Source of the DNA: Caenorhabditis remanei
Lineage: Eukaryota > Nematoda > Chromadorea > Rhabditida > Rhabditidae
DNA length: 64,000 nucleotides
Assembly (NCBI RefSeq): GCF_010183535.1
Contig: NC_071332.1
Span: 3,038,001-3,102,000 of the forward strand
Reading direction: 5' to 3'
Positions within the stretch are counted from its first letter, which is position 1. Each line of letters starts with the position of its first letter. The notes below the pieces were generated by a model. The model did no database searches. It was not told where the DNA came from and saw only the letters and a program-made list of their open reading frames with translations. Shown here in pieces: positions 12,701-23,918 of this stretch. The translations under genes were made by a program, and so were the position numbers.

Positions 12701-15275
12701 AACTTGCGTGTTTTTCAACAAGTTGTGTTTTCTTGTGAAATCGTGTGTTTTTGTTTTCCCACAAGTCGTGTTTTTTCAACAAGTTGTGTTTTCTTTAAAG
12801 AAATCATGTGTGTTTTTTTTTGTAAAACCGTGTGTTTTCCCACAAGTTGTGTTTTTGTCGTCAACAAGTTGTGTTTTTTTTAAATCGTGTGCTTTTGTCA
12901 ACAACTTCTGTTTTTTCAACAAATTGTGTTTTTTTTTCAACAAATTGTGTTTTTTTTTCAACAAATTGTGTTTTTTGGACAATTGTGTGTTTTACCACAA
13001 GTTGTGTATTTTGTGAAATCGTGTGTTTTCCCACATATTGTGAGTGTGTTTTGTGATATCGTGTCGGTTTTTTCAACAAGTTGTGTTTTTGGTAAAATAG
13101 TGTGTTTTTGTCCACAAGTTATTTGTATATAGGAAACAAGCTATCGTTTGTTTACCCACAAGTTGCGTTTTTCGTGAAGCCTTGTGTTTTACCACAAGTT
13201 GTGTGTGTGTGTGTTTTCAGTTTTTTTACTACAACTTGTGTATTTTTAACACGCATGTCTTTCTTATCAACTGCAACAAAATGAGGTTTTTCAACAAGTT
13301 GTGTTTTTTCAACAAGTGGTGTTTTTTTAACAAGTTGTGTTTTCTCGCCAATTTCTTTATGTGCATGTGTGTGTGTGTTTTTTTTTGCCACAACTTGTGT
13401 GTCCCCGTGTGTGTACCTCCTCACCAACCTTATTCTTACAAATCTGCTTACACGCGCATAACTTGCTGCACCCCTCCTTTATCCTCAAACAATCGCATCT
13501 CTCGGATTTCGAGCACGCATTTTTCGCCGGTTTCGCCGGATCCACCTCACACGAACACTTGCAAATCGCCTGATTGAGACAGTCCCCTCGGTATCTGGAA
13601 AATTTCAAATTTCGCGGGTTTTTATTTTACGAAAAATCTTCTTATTCCCAATTGGACAATTGAGCCTTTTTAGAGTGCACTCGTGATATTTGATATGTTG
13701 TTGTGAGTATAGATGGGAGAGAGGGAGAAGATGTGTAAGTGTGGGTACGAAAATTTGCATTTTCGAAGAATTGGAGAGGATTTTTATACTATAGCGTGCC
13801 ATGGACTCATTATACATCAAATAGCTTCAAATTGTTATTGGTTGTGTAGATCAAACCTAGCGCTACATTTTTGTAGTAGAAAGTTTTTTGATAGCTATTC
13901 ACGCTTTCGAGTTATAAGCGTTCGAAGGTTGGAGTGAGAGGGAGAGAGACGCAGAGAGGGCAGACACTCTCGCTTCTCTGCGTCTCCTCTCTCACGCACT
14001 CTCTCGCCCGAAATGTGACCATCTTTAAAGGCGCATAACTTAAAATTGTGAATAGCTATCAAAAAGTTGTCAACTACAAAAATGTAGGTCTAGTTTTGAT
14101 CTATCTGAAAATATAAAAATTGGAAAAAAATGGGCGGAGCCTGGCACCGTGCCAAGTCTGAAAATTAAGGATTTTCCACTGATATTTCGGAAAAATGTGT
14201 TCTTTCCTAATTTTTTTTTCAAAAAATTTGGTCAATTTTACGATTCGAATTTTTTTTTCATTTAACAGTGCGAGTGCCGATTTTAAAGGATCAAATTTGT
14301 TCACAAAAAACAAAAAGCTATGTATTTTTGGATAATCAGAAAGAAAGTAGAAAGAAAGGACGTAAGGAAGTTTTTTGTCAAAAAATTACAAAAAATTAGT
14401 AAAAAAAAAGCTACCTGTCACTAGATGATCACTAGATAAATAACATCTACGGCTCAGTGCTTGGTAATCATAATAGGTTAATTTAGATTGCCTATTTTTC
14501 AAAATGTTTTGTATTAAATTTGAGACAACGTTTTAAACTTCAATTTGACCAAAAATCACCTCAAAACACTAACTGAGATATGAGATATGTACAAAAGTTT
14601 ATTCTTTAAAAAAACAAAAGTTGCTCAACTTTGAGAGCCCGCATTAGTGTCTTGAATGATTCAAAACCATTTGAAATTATATTCACCATGTAGATCAAAT
14701 TTAGCCCTTTATTTATGTAGTTGACAGCTTTTTGATAGCTATTCACGCCTTTGAGATATGCGCCTTTAAAGTTTGGTACCTTGAGGAGGAGACGCAGAAA
14801 AATCAGACACTCTCGCTTCTCTGCGCCTCTTCTCTCAGCTACCAATCTTCAAAGCCTTGTATCTCAAAAGCGTGAATATCTATCAAAAAGTTGTCAACTA
14901 CAAAAATGAAGATCTGGTTTTGATCTACATAACCAATCTGGTCATAGACTCACCTTGTACTCTCACAATGCTCATCACACGTCTTCCTTGCCGCCACACA
15001 TGGACATGTGTCCGCACTGCATCGTCCTGAAAGTGAACAAAATCAAATAGTATGCACGTCACGTTTCTTACAACCGCGCTCTACCTAAACCGAAGAAAAT
15101 TGTGTGCGAAATTGAGAGACTCAGAGAAAAAGAGACATTTCTCAAGAGCATTTTGGGGGAGTGCAGTTGTGAGAACTGTGTCGAGTTAATAATTTTCATC
15201 AATATTCTGGGACTCACCTTGCGACGCGATACACTCGCAACAATAATTAGTGGCTCTGCTCATTTCGGAAGCCAT
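9720..15275 (-). CDS. CRC/CXC-repeat protein with AID/APOBEC-type zinc deaminase signature
   Basis: Exons: 15218-15275, 14954-15026, 13429-13594, 11907-12626, 10957-11267 and 9720-9885. All phases match, giving 497 aa. Three cysteine-rich repeats (residues about 12-49, 55-98 and 115-150) have the C-x-C, C-x4-C-x-C-x6-C-x3-C spacing of tesmin/LIN-54-like CRC (CXC) zinc-binding repeats. The third is CQCAKGKKQC, then CACRTVYGFC and CKCSGDC. After them comes H199-V-E201, 28 residues, then P230-C231-x4-C236. This is the nucleic-acid cytidine deaminase signature H-x-E-x(23-28)-P-C-x(2-4)-C, with Glu201 as proton shuttle and His199, Cys231 and Cys236 as zinc ligands. Residues about 340-497 are polar and helical with no recognised domain. 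Inference: a DNA- or RNA-binding deaminase. The start ATG at 15275 is the first in the open frame; an upstream start cannot be excluded. Confidence 0.8.
10043..10480. repeat. Two adjoining family A hairpin elements
   Basis: Both copies contain the GAGACGCAGAGAA core and arms such as CAAAAAGTTGTCAACTACAA. They lie in the last intron of the deaminase-like gene. Confidence 0.7.
10605..10760. repeat. Copy of the GTCTCGGTTTTGAAACG / GGAGCGCATTT repeat
   Basis: It contains ACGTCTCGGTTTTGAAACG, TTCAAGTGCGCTCTGC and CTCCATGGAGCGCATTTGCT, followed by TTCTTTTCCAG. It closely parallels 6960-7192, where the end of the repeat supplies a real splice acceptor. Confidence 0.6.
11539..11797. repeat. Family A hairpin element
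   Basis: TGTAGATCAAAACCAG at one end pairs with CTGGTTTTGATCTACA-like sequence at the other. The core is CGCAGAGAAACGAGGGTGTC facing GTTTCTCTGCGTCTC. Located in intron 4 of the deaminase-like gene. Confidence 0.75.
12640..13425. repeat. Minisatellite of CAACAAGTTGTGTTTT units filling intron 3
   Basis: About 780 bp is built from alternating short units: CAACAAGTTGTGTTTT, whose core AACAAGTTGT is nearly palindromic, and GTGAAATCGTGTGTTTTCCC. Unit length varies. The array lies almost entirely within the intron between coding exons 13429-13594 and 11907-12626, and creates spurious Cys/Val/Phe-rich plus-strand frames. Confidence 0.85.
13845..14104. repeat. Family A hairpin element
   Basis: It has the inverted arms TTTTGTAGTAGAAAGTTTTT and AAAAAGTTGTCAACTACAAA with the core GAGACGCAGAGAGGGCAGAC. 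Located in intron 2 of the deaminase-like gene. Confidence 0.75.
14689..14929. repeat. Family A hairpin element
   Basis: It runs from TGTAGATCAAATTTAGCCC to GATCTGGTTTTGATCTACA, with the core GGAGACGCAGAAAAATCAGA. This is the second family A copy in intron 2 of the deaminase-like gene. Confidence 0.75.
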
Positions 15276-15984
15276 CTCGCTCGTCTCACGTCGTCTTCTG
15301 CGCACCGCCGCCGGCGTCGCCTCACTCTCCGAGATATCCAATTTCGACGCTGTGTTGGAAGCTTGTATGTGTGTGGTCCCAAAAAATCCGGAAATTGGGG
15401 TCTAAATTGACGACCGGCGGATAGATTGATGGTGACACAACAAATTTGATGACTATTTTGTTGGAGTTGGCGGTGCGGTCCTTTAAAAAAAAGTAAAGTG
15501 CGTTTCGGAAAAAGTGAAATAAAATTATTCGAAGACGTCGTCGGTCGGAAAACAAAATCTCGTTAATCTTGCACATGGCTTAGGGAAGGTGTCAAACGGA
15601 ACGACTCATTAGGCATGGAGAGGGAGAAAAGAAAAAGGAGACGTAAAGGGCGGAAGGAAAGGAGAGAAGGAGTAATTGTAGGGTGTGGACGCTCTATGGG
15701 AGAAGGTTTTTTGGGTTTTGGATAGGATTAGTACCTTCGGAGGGCTTATATAAGGTAGGAGAGGTCGTTATGGGTTTTTTGTGAGAAAGCTAATCAAAAG
15801 TAATCAAAACTAGTACGAATTTAATCAAAAGTGTAATATCTGGGAAGTAGAAAAAAAATTGGGGTGGAGTTGATTGGAAGTAGGCGAAAAAACTGGCTTG
15901 AGCCAAATCATAAAAATCTGAAATTTTTGAACAAGTTTTCAGTACAGATTTAGAATCCTCATGACGTCACCAAAACTCAAAAAT

Positions 15985-16150
15985 GGCCAAAAATTTATTC
16001 TAGCCAGGTCCGCGACACATTAGCGGATAGCAATCCCGCCCGTGCCAAATCACGAATATAGAACTTGCCAAGATCTACATTTTGGTATACTTTTCAGCTC
16101 ACAATATTGAGTTTAAAGCGAGTTACGAGCCGGTTCATGTCGGCCCGGTT
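15985..16150. repeat. Family B repeat, partial
   Basis: It contains GAACTTGCCAAGATCTACAT, TTTGGTATACTTTTCAGCTC and GAGTTTAAAGCGAGTTACGA. It is one arm of the hairpin seen complete at 56465-56745. Confidence 0.6.
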
Positions 16151-16199
16151 GGGTCCGATTTAACAAGTATGCTATTAAGAACGACCTTCAATAATTATC

Positions 16200-16675
16200 A
16201 TCAATATCATCGATTATACAGTACCAGACAAAAAGGTATCAACTTTGGATGTTTTCAGTGTAAAATGGTCAACTTTAAGAGTGTGCCGTAGTAATTCTGA
16301 ATGTCACACCATGAAAATTTTTTAATGAAACATATAGATTGAACGTAGAGCTCCATTTTTGTAGTTGACAACTTTTTTGTATGAACACTCCCTAAAGAGT
16401 TATGGTTATTTTAAGACGACAGCTCAAAAATCGCACAAATTTGCACTAAAATTGGTCGATTTAAGAGAGAAATTACTTTGTCGATATATAACTTGCTAGG
16501 GAGTGTCCGTACAAAAAAGTTGTCAACTACAAAAATGGAGATTTACCTTTGATCTGTACGATCCATAAAAAGTGTACTTGATGGGACAATAAGAATAACC
16601 ACAACACACTCTCAAAGTTGCACATTTTCAACTGAAAAAACCAAAACTTAATATACTTTTGAGCGGTACTATAGC
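16200..16675. repeat. Family C palindromic element
   Basis: It contains CTCCATTTTTGTAGTTGACA, the inverted TGTCAACTACAAAAATGGAG, and the right end ATATACTTTTGAGCGGTACT. It is the same element as 8694-9149. Confidence 0.65.
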
Positions 16676-18054
16676 TGATATTTGTTCGATATTGTCAGCA
16701 ATTTTACCCCAAAACAAGCCGAAAGACCTTAACCGATGAACAACTCATGTCGGGGGGAGGCGGCCAAATAAAACCTCGGAACATGAGCATTTCACAAGTT
16801 TTTCCTTCTTCTTCGTTCTTCCCCCTAACACATTTCTCATGGCGCCCCCCTCTCTTTAGTCAGTTCCCATCCGCGCGCCTTTCGCCACATTTGTCCCACG
16901 AGAGTCAGTAAAAGTAATCTATCGTCGTCTTCAGGATGTGTGTGTGCTTCACCACTAACTCTTCTTGCGCCAAAGATGACAACCAGATAAACTAGAAAGC
17001 CTCTCAGAGGGTGGTCCCTTTTTCAAGGATGTATGAATGTATGCATGTGAGCAAATATTTTGTGGTGGGATAAATCTGGAGGGGAATTGAAGAGGAAGAT
17101 TAAATGAAACAAGAAGACAAGGCTTTGAGCGAAAGCTGAAGACGTGAAGATTCAGAATCTGTTTTCAAATTTTTCATAGAGTGAAAATGACCCGAGTTAT
17201 GAGCCCAAGAATGTTCAAAGCACTGTAGTTTGGTTAATTTTGCTCCTTGACAAGTTTTGAGTCCAGATTCAGAATCCTCATGAAAATGTGAATTGGGATC
17301 AGGAATTTCATCTTGATAAGTTCAACACTGGCGATTCCGACGATGGCTTGGAAGCCTGGAAACGGGGGGAATTTTCGTGATTATTCAAAATGAAATTTAT
17401 ATGGTTGGAAAACTGAAAATGTGAGGATTCTGAATCTGTTCTCAGATTTTTGAAAATGTCGAATCGGATATTAAAACTCACTTTGAAAATTTAGGAAAAG
17501 TTGCTTGCAAACTACTGAACATTTAAATTTACCATCTGACTCCATTTTCAAAATTAATAGAAACTTACTAGAAAGGTGAAGCTATAAATGTTCTAAATCA
17601 AGTTAAATACTTTTTCTTAGCGTCCAGAATGTATTCAGGCTGGAATTCTCAAAATTTAAGAACAGTTTATAGATATATATGACACGAAATCTAAACTCAT
17701 GAGGATTCTGAATCCGTACTCAAAATTTGTCTGGAAGCAAAAGGAGCCAAGTTACAGTGCTTTGAACATTCAAGACCTCAAAACTCAGTTCATTTTAAAT
17801 ATCTAGACGAAATTTGAGTAAAGATTCTGAATCCTAACGATGGTTGTTTTCGATTCATATAAGGCTTTTGAGTATTCAGTGCATTGTACCCTCAACTCAA
17901 TTGGATTTGACCTTAGACTAAAATTAAGGTGACGATTTCTACATCCAACATTTCTAGACATGATTTAATCATGACATTGGTTGCAGCTAAAGAAAAAATA
18001 CAGGAAAATATGAAAAAAGAGCAAAAATGTTATCAAAATTCCATCATGGTTAGG

Positions 18055-18455
18055 AAGTTGAATTCATGAGGATTCTGAATCTGTACCTAAAACTTGCCTA
18101 GGAGCAAAATGAGCCGAGTTACATCGCTTTGAACATTCTTGTGCTGATAACTCGGTTTAATTTCACTCTAGGAGAAATCTAAAAACGGATTCAGAATCCT
18201 CACGTCTTCAGTTTTTTGGCAACATATGAATTGTTCGGAAAAGTTTATAAAAAATAGTTTCAGCGGATGGATTTTGCCTAGAGTCTGAAGATAAACTTCT
18301 TTAAGCATTTCTGAGTGAGAAGTCCTGTATCTCGAATTCTGTTGATATTCTGAAAAATCGAAAAACGGATTCAGAATTCTGAAGTCTTCAGCTTTGTAGA
18401 TGTATTGTAGATCGCTGATTGTCCAAGACACAAGGACCCGGTGGTTGCAAGAAAA
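18055..18455. repeat. Left arm of a large inverted repeat (partner 20490-20895)
   Basis: It contains GGATTCTGAATCTGTACCT, AGAAGTCCTGTATCTCGAAT and GACACAAGGACCCGGTGGTT. Diverged inverse copies of all three appear in order at 20490-20895, about 2 kb away. Confidence 0.6.
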
Positions 18456-20489
18456 AAAAAACAAAACAAAAAGGAAACTTTTTTTTCGAAAAACTGGAGC
18501 TGGAGCAAATTGAATTAGGGCTCGGGTTTAAATTAGACCCACCGCTCCCCGAGAGGGATCTAAACTCTAAAAATGTTGTCCCTCTATACTAGACACCTCA
18601 CACGAACACACATCAATATATATATAAATGAAAATGAGAAACGGAAGAGAGGAGGTCTGGTAAGGGGAAGGGAATGAGCAAGAAAGAAAGACAAAATGTC
18701 CATTGAAACATGAAGAAGCCGTCGATGTGAGGAGGAGGAGGAGGAGGACCGCTGGGGTACTGGTGTTGTTGTTGTGCATGTGTGTGTGTGTGTGCTCCGG
18801 CTCCAAGCCCTCTCCCCGTGCCGTCTGCGTCTCTCTCACACTCTCTCGCTTCTATATTTGGCAATTTGCCAGTTGTGAAGAAGTCGAAGCCCCCTCCGTC
18901 TTTCGTTTAGGCTGGAGAGAGAACGAGAAAGAAAAGAAGGGGAAAAGAGGAAGAGCATCTTCTGGGATTGGAGCAGAGAACAGAAGATTATGCGAGGTTC
19001 GTTTCGAGAAAATGCGAAGGATGTAGAACGGAACTTGTCGGTTAGGTTTTTGTGTAGTTTCAGGAGGTTTTTCAGATTCCGGTTTAGCAAAGCCTAAAAC
19101 AGGTCAATTTTCAGATTTACCTAGTAACATTTAAACGAATCAAGAAATCTGAAGATGTTAGGATTTAGAATCTGTTTACCAACTTTTCATAGTGTGAAAA
19201 TTAACCGAGTTACGAGATCGAGAATGTTCAAAGCGCTGTAACTTGGTTCAATTTGCTCATAGACAATTTTTGTAAACAGATTCAGAATCCTCATGAATTC
19301 AGCTTTCTAGCCATAACCAAAATTATTCATTACTGTACCAGCTGAAAACTTTAAAACAATAAAACTAACTATTCCCCTGAATGAACCTCTTTGAACGAGG
19401 ATATAAGCATGATAAAAATGAAAACCCATCACAGTACTAAAAATAGTTTTAAAACATTGTTTTTTCATATAAAACCGGCTGATTTTTCAGTTGACCGTTG
19501 AATTCAATATCAGATTGCTTAAAGTTCGCTAAATTTTTTTGTTTTCAAATTTTAGCCAGGATCAGAACGAACTGAATTACAAAGTATTGAACTGAGCTAA
19601 CTTTTTCAATTTTCACGGTCAAAATGCTTTTTCATGACTACCGTAACTTTGTAAAGGTGTAAAAATCACAATAAAAATTTCATAATTTGTAATTTCTATG
19701 CCTGGAAAGCTGAATTCATGAGAATTCTGAATCTGAACTCAAAACTTGTCTAGGAGCAAAATGAACCAAGATACAGCGCTCACACTAGAAAAATTTCGAA
19801 GGCAGATTCAGAATCCTCACGTTTTCAACTTTCCGGCTAATTTGAAGACTATGTAGCCCATTTTTTCGAAAATCATAGTTTTTTTTTCCTGTTTCCATCT
19901 TTCAGGACCCCCTTTTCTTCACAACATTAAACTTCTTCCAAAAATTACATTAACCCAACAAGTGTCTGTTCCTTCCCCTTCATTCCCCCTCTCTTCCCAT
20001 CCCCCCTTTTCATCGTTCAATTCGTAATTGCATGCATGTAGGCGTCCCCCCTCCTCCGTCCGAACTGGTCTTGAAATGACAGATGGTGTGTAGACGACTC
20101 CTTACTGATGAATGTTGCCCCCCTCGTCGAGCCCCCCCACGAGCCCCGCAACACAACTCGCATCAAGTACCTTTGACTAATGAGGAGGGGTGTGTGTGAA
20201 GCGGAACGAGTTAGTTGGCATTGAATAGAAAATAATAGAAGAAGGGAAGGGGGGTTCTTGGAAGAGTATGCGGAACAGCCAGAAAGAGGAGATGTGGAAA
20301 AGTTTAAACATTCATCTAGTGGCAACTATGGTCAAAAACAATTGTCCGTATGAGCCGTCCATGTGGAGTTATGAATGGTTGAAGTTTGTCAGTGTAAACT
20401 TGCACTGACCAAATTTTGGTCACTGTAACAATGTACACTGGTCAACTTGTACGTGTTGGAAAGATGAAGACGTGAGAATTCAGAATCTT
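18456..20489. other. Intergenic, between the arms of a large inverted repeat
   Basis: It holds TG and GGAGGA simple sequence around 18720-18800, a GA-rich stretch at 18900-19000, and further GATTCTGAATC / GATTCAGAATC hairpin copies (19140-19320, 19700-19850). C-rich tracts lie at 19980-20150. Open frames here are low-complexity and unsupported. Confidence 0.4.
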
Positions 20490-20895
20490 GTGCAACCACC
20501 TGATCCTAGTGTCCTGGACAATCATTTTCGATTTGTCTAGAACGCTGAAGATGTGAGGATTCTGAATCCGTTTTTAGATTTTTCAGAATATCAACAGAAT
20601 TCGGGATACAGGACATCTCACTCAGAAATGCTTAAAGACGTTTATCTTCAGATTCTAGACAAAATTCATCCGCTGAAACTATTTTTTATAAACTTTTCTG
20701 AACAATTCATACGTTGCCAGAAAACTGAAGACGTGAGGATTCTGAATCCATTTTCAGATTTCTTTTAGTGTGAAAATGAACCAAGATATGAGCTCAAGAA
20801 TCTTCAGAGCACTGTAATTTGGTTCATTTTGCTCCTATACAAGTTTTGAGTACAGATTCAGAATCCTCATGAATTCAGCTTTCCAGGCATAGAAA
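20490..20895. repeat. Right arm of a large inverted repeat (partner 18055-18455)
   Basis: GCAACCACCTGATCCTAGTG, ATTCGGGATACAGGACATCT and GATTCAGAATCCTCATGAAT are diverged reverse complements of the left arm. Confidence 0.6.
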
Positions 20896-21483
20896 TCATA
20901 AAAATTATAAAACTTTATTGTGACTTTTAATGCTTTACAAAGTTACGGTAGTCGGTTTGAGCTTCAAGAATTAGGCTTTTTGAAAAAGTGGGTTCTGTTC
21001 AGAAGCTCACGAAAGAGTGACGGAAGAACAGCCATCCAGGAAGAGAACATGTGGAAAAGTTGAAGCATGTGGCAAACATGAAAAAAAACCTTTGTAATTG
21101 GACAGTTTTTGATACTATGATACTATGACTATAGTCAAAAACAATTTACAAACCAACTTCTACTCTTTATGCTCTTCAGAAAGGTGACCTACCAAAAGTG
21201 GCTAACTACAAAAATGTATCCATAGTCTTATCATACTTATCTGAAATCTATCTTCGTGTGTGACTTTGGAGAGAATTGCATGGTTTTTAAGTTTCCAGCA
21301 GGTACAGTACGCCTATGAAGATCATAAGACACCACTTTTAAAAATAAAACACGTCTGTCTGAAAATACACATATCACAGAACATTCAACATTGTATGACG
21401 GCGTCACTTGACCCGCCCGCCCGCTTCCCTTCTTCAGAAATACCTAAACTATCAGAATTTTGATAAGACACCTCACCTACTTC

Positions 21484-21733
21484 TTTGGATTCTTGAACAG
21501 CCTAACACGTCTAGATGACGTCTTGAAGTCAAAAATAATCCTTTCATTTTTGAACTCGGAACAAGGGAAAGTAGGTTTACGGTTGTTCCGGAGACACTGT
21601 GATGGTGGAAGATCAGAGTTTTCGCTATCTTCTTTTGGTTCTGGTCGAAGATAAGAAGTGAGATCATTTTCACTTTCTTCGTCACCTATTTTAACAGCCG
21701 GAAGACGATGATGTGAAGATTTTTGGAATATCT
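21484..21733 (-). CDS. Isolated coding-like exon of an unknown gene
   Basis: On the minus strand, GCTATTTCAG precedes an open stretch of about 83 codons. It starts IFQKSSHHRLPAVKIGDEES and is rich in Ser, Asp, Glu and Lys, as in a disordered region. It ends FKNPKK at a TAG that overlaps a possible donor (GAA|GTAGGT). Reading through that donor to an acceptor near 21360 would add about 11 residues before a stop. No upstream exon joins in phase. This could be a real small gene, a 3' exon or a pseudogene. No family is recognised. Confidence 0.35.
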
Positions 21734-21749
21734 GAAATAGCACGTTGAA

Positions 21750-22300
21750 TCGAGAGACGTAGAGAGAATGATCTGGAGTACAGTATACCCATAAGTTGAG
21801 AGAGTAAGGGTCTAATAGAGAGACGCAGAGAAGGAGTACGGTACAAATTTGAGATACCGAAGCTGAGATAGTATGGGGAATGGAGTGACGCAGAGAAAAC
21901 TATGAGAATTTTTGAATAGTAAAAAACCGATCGGTAAACACCAATACACATCAGGAACGGAATACAATTTTCACAATTTTTATGAGAACCGGATCCCCCC
22001 AAGTGTATATAGATTTATTGGGGGATCTACATAAATATCCATAGCTACTTTTTGTCTTTTTAATGCTGAAAGTTTTTTTTCAACTTTTTTCAACTTTTAC
22101 CGCTTCTAACTGTGTTGCATAATGTCACAGCGGTCCAAAGTTGTTGTCAATGTGTAAATCAAATCTAGAGCTTTATTTTGGTATAAGAAACTCACATAAA
22201 CTGTGATTAGAGCTTTTTTCAATTTCCATTAAAACGCTCTACTTTGAGTGTGTGTCGCAATATCAAAAACTGTCCGAATTCAAAAAGTTTTAACATTTTT
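21750..22300. other. Non-coding stretch with diverged family A fragments
   Basis: Scattered GAGAGACGCAGAGAA words and GAGACGTAGAGAG variants (21755-21900) suggest decayed family A copies. Nothing else is recognised. Confidence 0.35.
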
Positions 22301-22301
22301 G

Positions 22302-22563
22302 TGTAGATCGAACCTCGATCTTTATTTTTGTAGTTGACTACTTTTTGATAGCTATTCACGCTTTTGAGATACGCGCCTTTAAAGATGGCTACCTTAAACA
22401 AGAGGAGGGAGAGACGCAGCGAAGTCAGACACTCCCGCTTCTCTGCGCCCTCCTCTTCTCTCGCTGGCACGGCTACCAATCTTTAAAGAAGCATATCTCA
22501 AAAACGTGAATAGCTATCAAAAAGTTGTCAACTACAAAAATGAAGAGCTGGATTTGATCTACA
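22302..22563. repeat. Family A hairpin element
   Basis: It has arms from TGTAGATCGAACCTCGATC to GAGCTGGATTTGATCTACA and the core GAGAGACGCAGCGAAGTCAG. It is intergenic. Confidence 0.75.
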
Positions 22564-23126
22564 CAAAAAATGCAATTTTGAAAATAAAAGGGAAATATTG
22601 GAGACCATGACGCCCTGTCAAAGTTTGCTTATTTTTTGCGTATAATAATGGAGAAAAGTGATTTTTCCGTTTGTTTACTTCCAAAATTGCCTAACACCGT
22701 CATTTTGGTATTTGCTTTTCTGGTATTCGGTTTTATTGGAAGCCAAAAACCGGAGGGTCACGTCCACTTTTTGCACTGACCACGTCGTCAAAGTTGACAT
22801 CATCCCAATTTTAGGAGAGAGAGAGAACTTGAATTTTTAGTGTTTGAACTGACACACGACGACACGGAGTGACCCCCACCACTAAATAAATTTATGTTGC
22901 ATGAATGCAAATCCGTCTAGATTTGAGACTGGTCGTGCCGGGGGAGACGCATTTTTTGATAGGTACGTAGAGTAATAACGGTGGATTAGCATAGAGAAAA
23001 ACATGATATAAAAACATGCACAAAACTGAGGAATTTATAGGTTTCTATGTTTTTAAGACCTCATACACTTTAAGAGCCCGTTACAGTGTCCAAAATAATC
23101 CGGATTGTTCCAAATTTGCATTTTTT

Positions 23127-23378
23127 GTGTAGATCAAAAATAGGGCTATATTTTTGTAGTTGACAACTTTTTCATAGCTATTCACGCTTTTGAGATATGC
23201 GCGCTTGAAGTTGAGAAGATAGGTGGAGAGACGCAGAGAAGCTAGACTGTCTGACTTCTCTGCGTCTCCCCTCCCCTCTCTTCTCTGCTGCCTAACTTAA
23301 AAGGCGCATATCTCAAAAGTGTGAGTAGCTATCAAAAAGTTGTCAACTACAAAAATGGAGCTCTTCATTTTATCTACA
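23127..23378. repeat. Family A hairpin element
   Basis: Arms run from TGTAGATCAAAAATAGGGC to CTCTTCATTTTATCTACA; the core is GAGACGCAGAGAAGCTAGAC. The following sequence to about 23815 (TGACAAACCTTGGC, CAACTGCGCTCTGTTGAACT, ACTACAGTAAGACAA) is repeated after the family A copy at 31831-31988, so both lie in a longer duplicated segment. Confidence 0.7.
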
Positions 23379-23384
23379 CGAAAA

Positions 23385-23815
23385 TATAAAAATCAAAAAA
23401 TTCTGACAAACCTTGGCTACGTGCCAGACGGTTCAAGAACCCAACTTTTTTTGGATAAAAAAATATTTTTTGCCTTGAAATAAACGCTCTAAGGCAGCTT
23501 CCACAGCGCGATACCAAAATCAGATAGATTCTAAGGTGGTTACGGTACCGGTGGTAATGTACAAGTATTGTATTAGTCGAAATTTTGTTAAGGTCGAAAT
23601 TTTCAACTTTTTGCGCAACTGCGCTCTGTTGAACTGTATGCTACAGTAAGACAACGACTACAGTAGTCCACATACTATACCGACACATCTACTACAGTAA
23701 GACAATGACTGATACAGTAAGACAATTACTACCGTTTTACTTCGTACGCCACGCGACCGGAACGCATCAGGCTCAACACTAGAAGTTAGACAGCGACTAC
23801 AGTAAGACAGGTTTC
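23385..23815. repeat. Segment with ACTACAGTAAGACAA repeats, paralogous to 31990-32340
   Basis: Shared words in the same order with 31990-32340 are the GACAAACCTTGGC / GACAAATCTTGGC pair, CAACTTTT, CTGCGCTCTGTTGAACTGTA, and four or more CTACAGTA(A)GACAAnGACTA units. Confidence 0.55.
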
Positions 23816-23918
23816 AAAATTGAAATTTTTCTTAAATCTGGATTTCTTAGGACATGGTTACCCGAATAAAATTTACAAAGAAATTTTAAAGAAAATTTTC
23901 CGTGAGCCCCAACCCTTT

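Larger units (their letters stand above)
15276..18050. other. Intergenic region upstream of the deaminase-like gene
   Basis: It includes a purine-rich stretch (15600-15720), a TATATAAG-like box at about 15747 pointing plus, family B (about 15985-16150) and family C (about 16200-16675) repeats, and several copies of the GGATTCTGAATC / GATTCAGAATCCTCA repeat (17130-17850). I see no convincing gene. Confidence 0.4.

Noticed and set aside
12348..13284. Plus-strand open frames rich in Cys, Val and Phe (up to 222 codons)
   Set aside because: They run through the CAACAAGTTGTGTTTT minisatellite and antisense to the deaminase exon. The composition follows from the repeat, with no splice or family support.
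12640..13425. CRISPR-like array
   Set aside because: Units are short, contiguous and variable without unique spacers, and the genome is a eukaryote; it is a minisatellite.
9720..15275. SET-domain or EZH2-type CXC methyltransferase interpretation
   Set aside because: The Cys repeats are CXC-like, but no SET motif (for example NHxC or GxG followed by Y) follows; the downstream motif is H-V-E plus P-C-x4-C.
18703..19026. Plus-strand open frame of 107 codons starting with MKHEEAVDV
   Set aside because: It spans GGAGGA, GTGTGT and GA-rich simple sequence; no donor or acceptor pattern and no recognisable domain.
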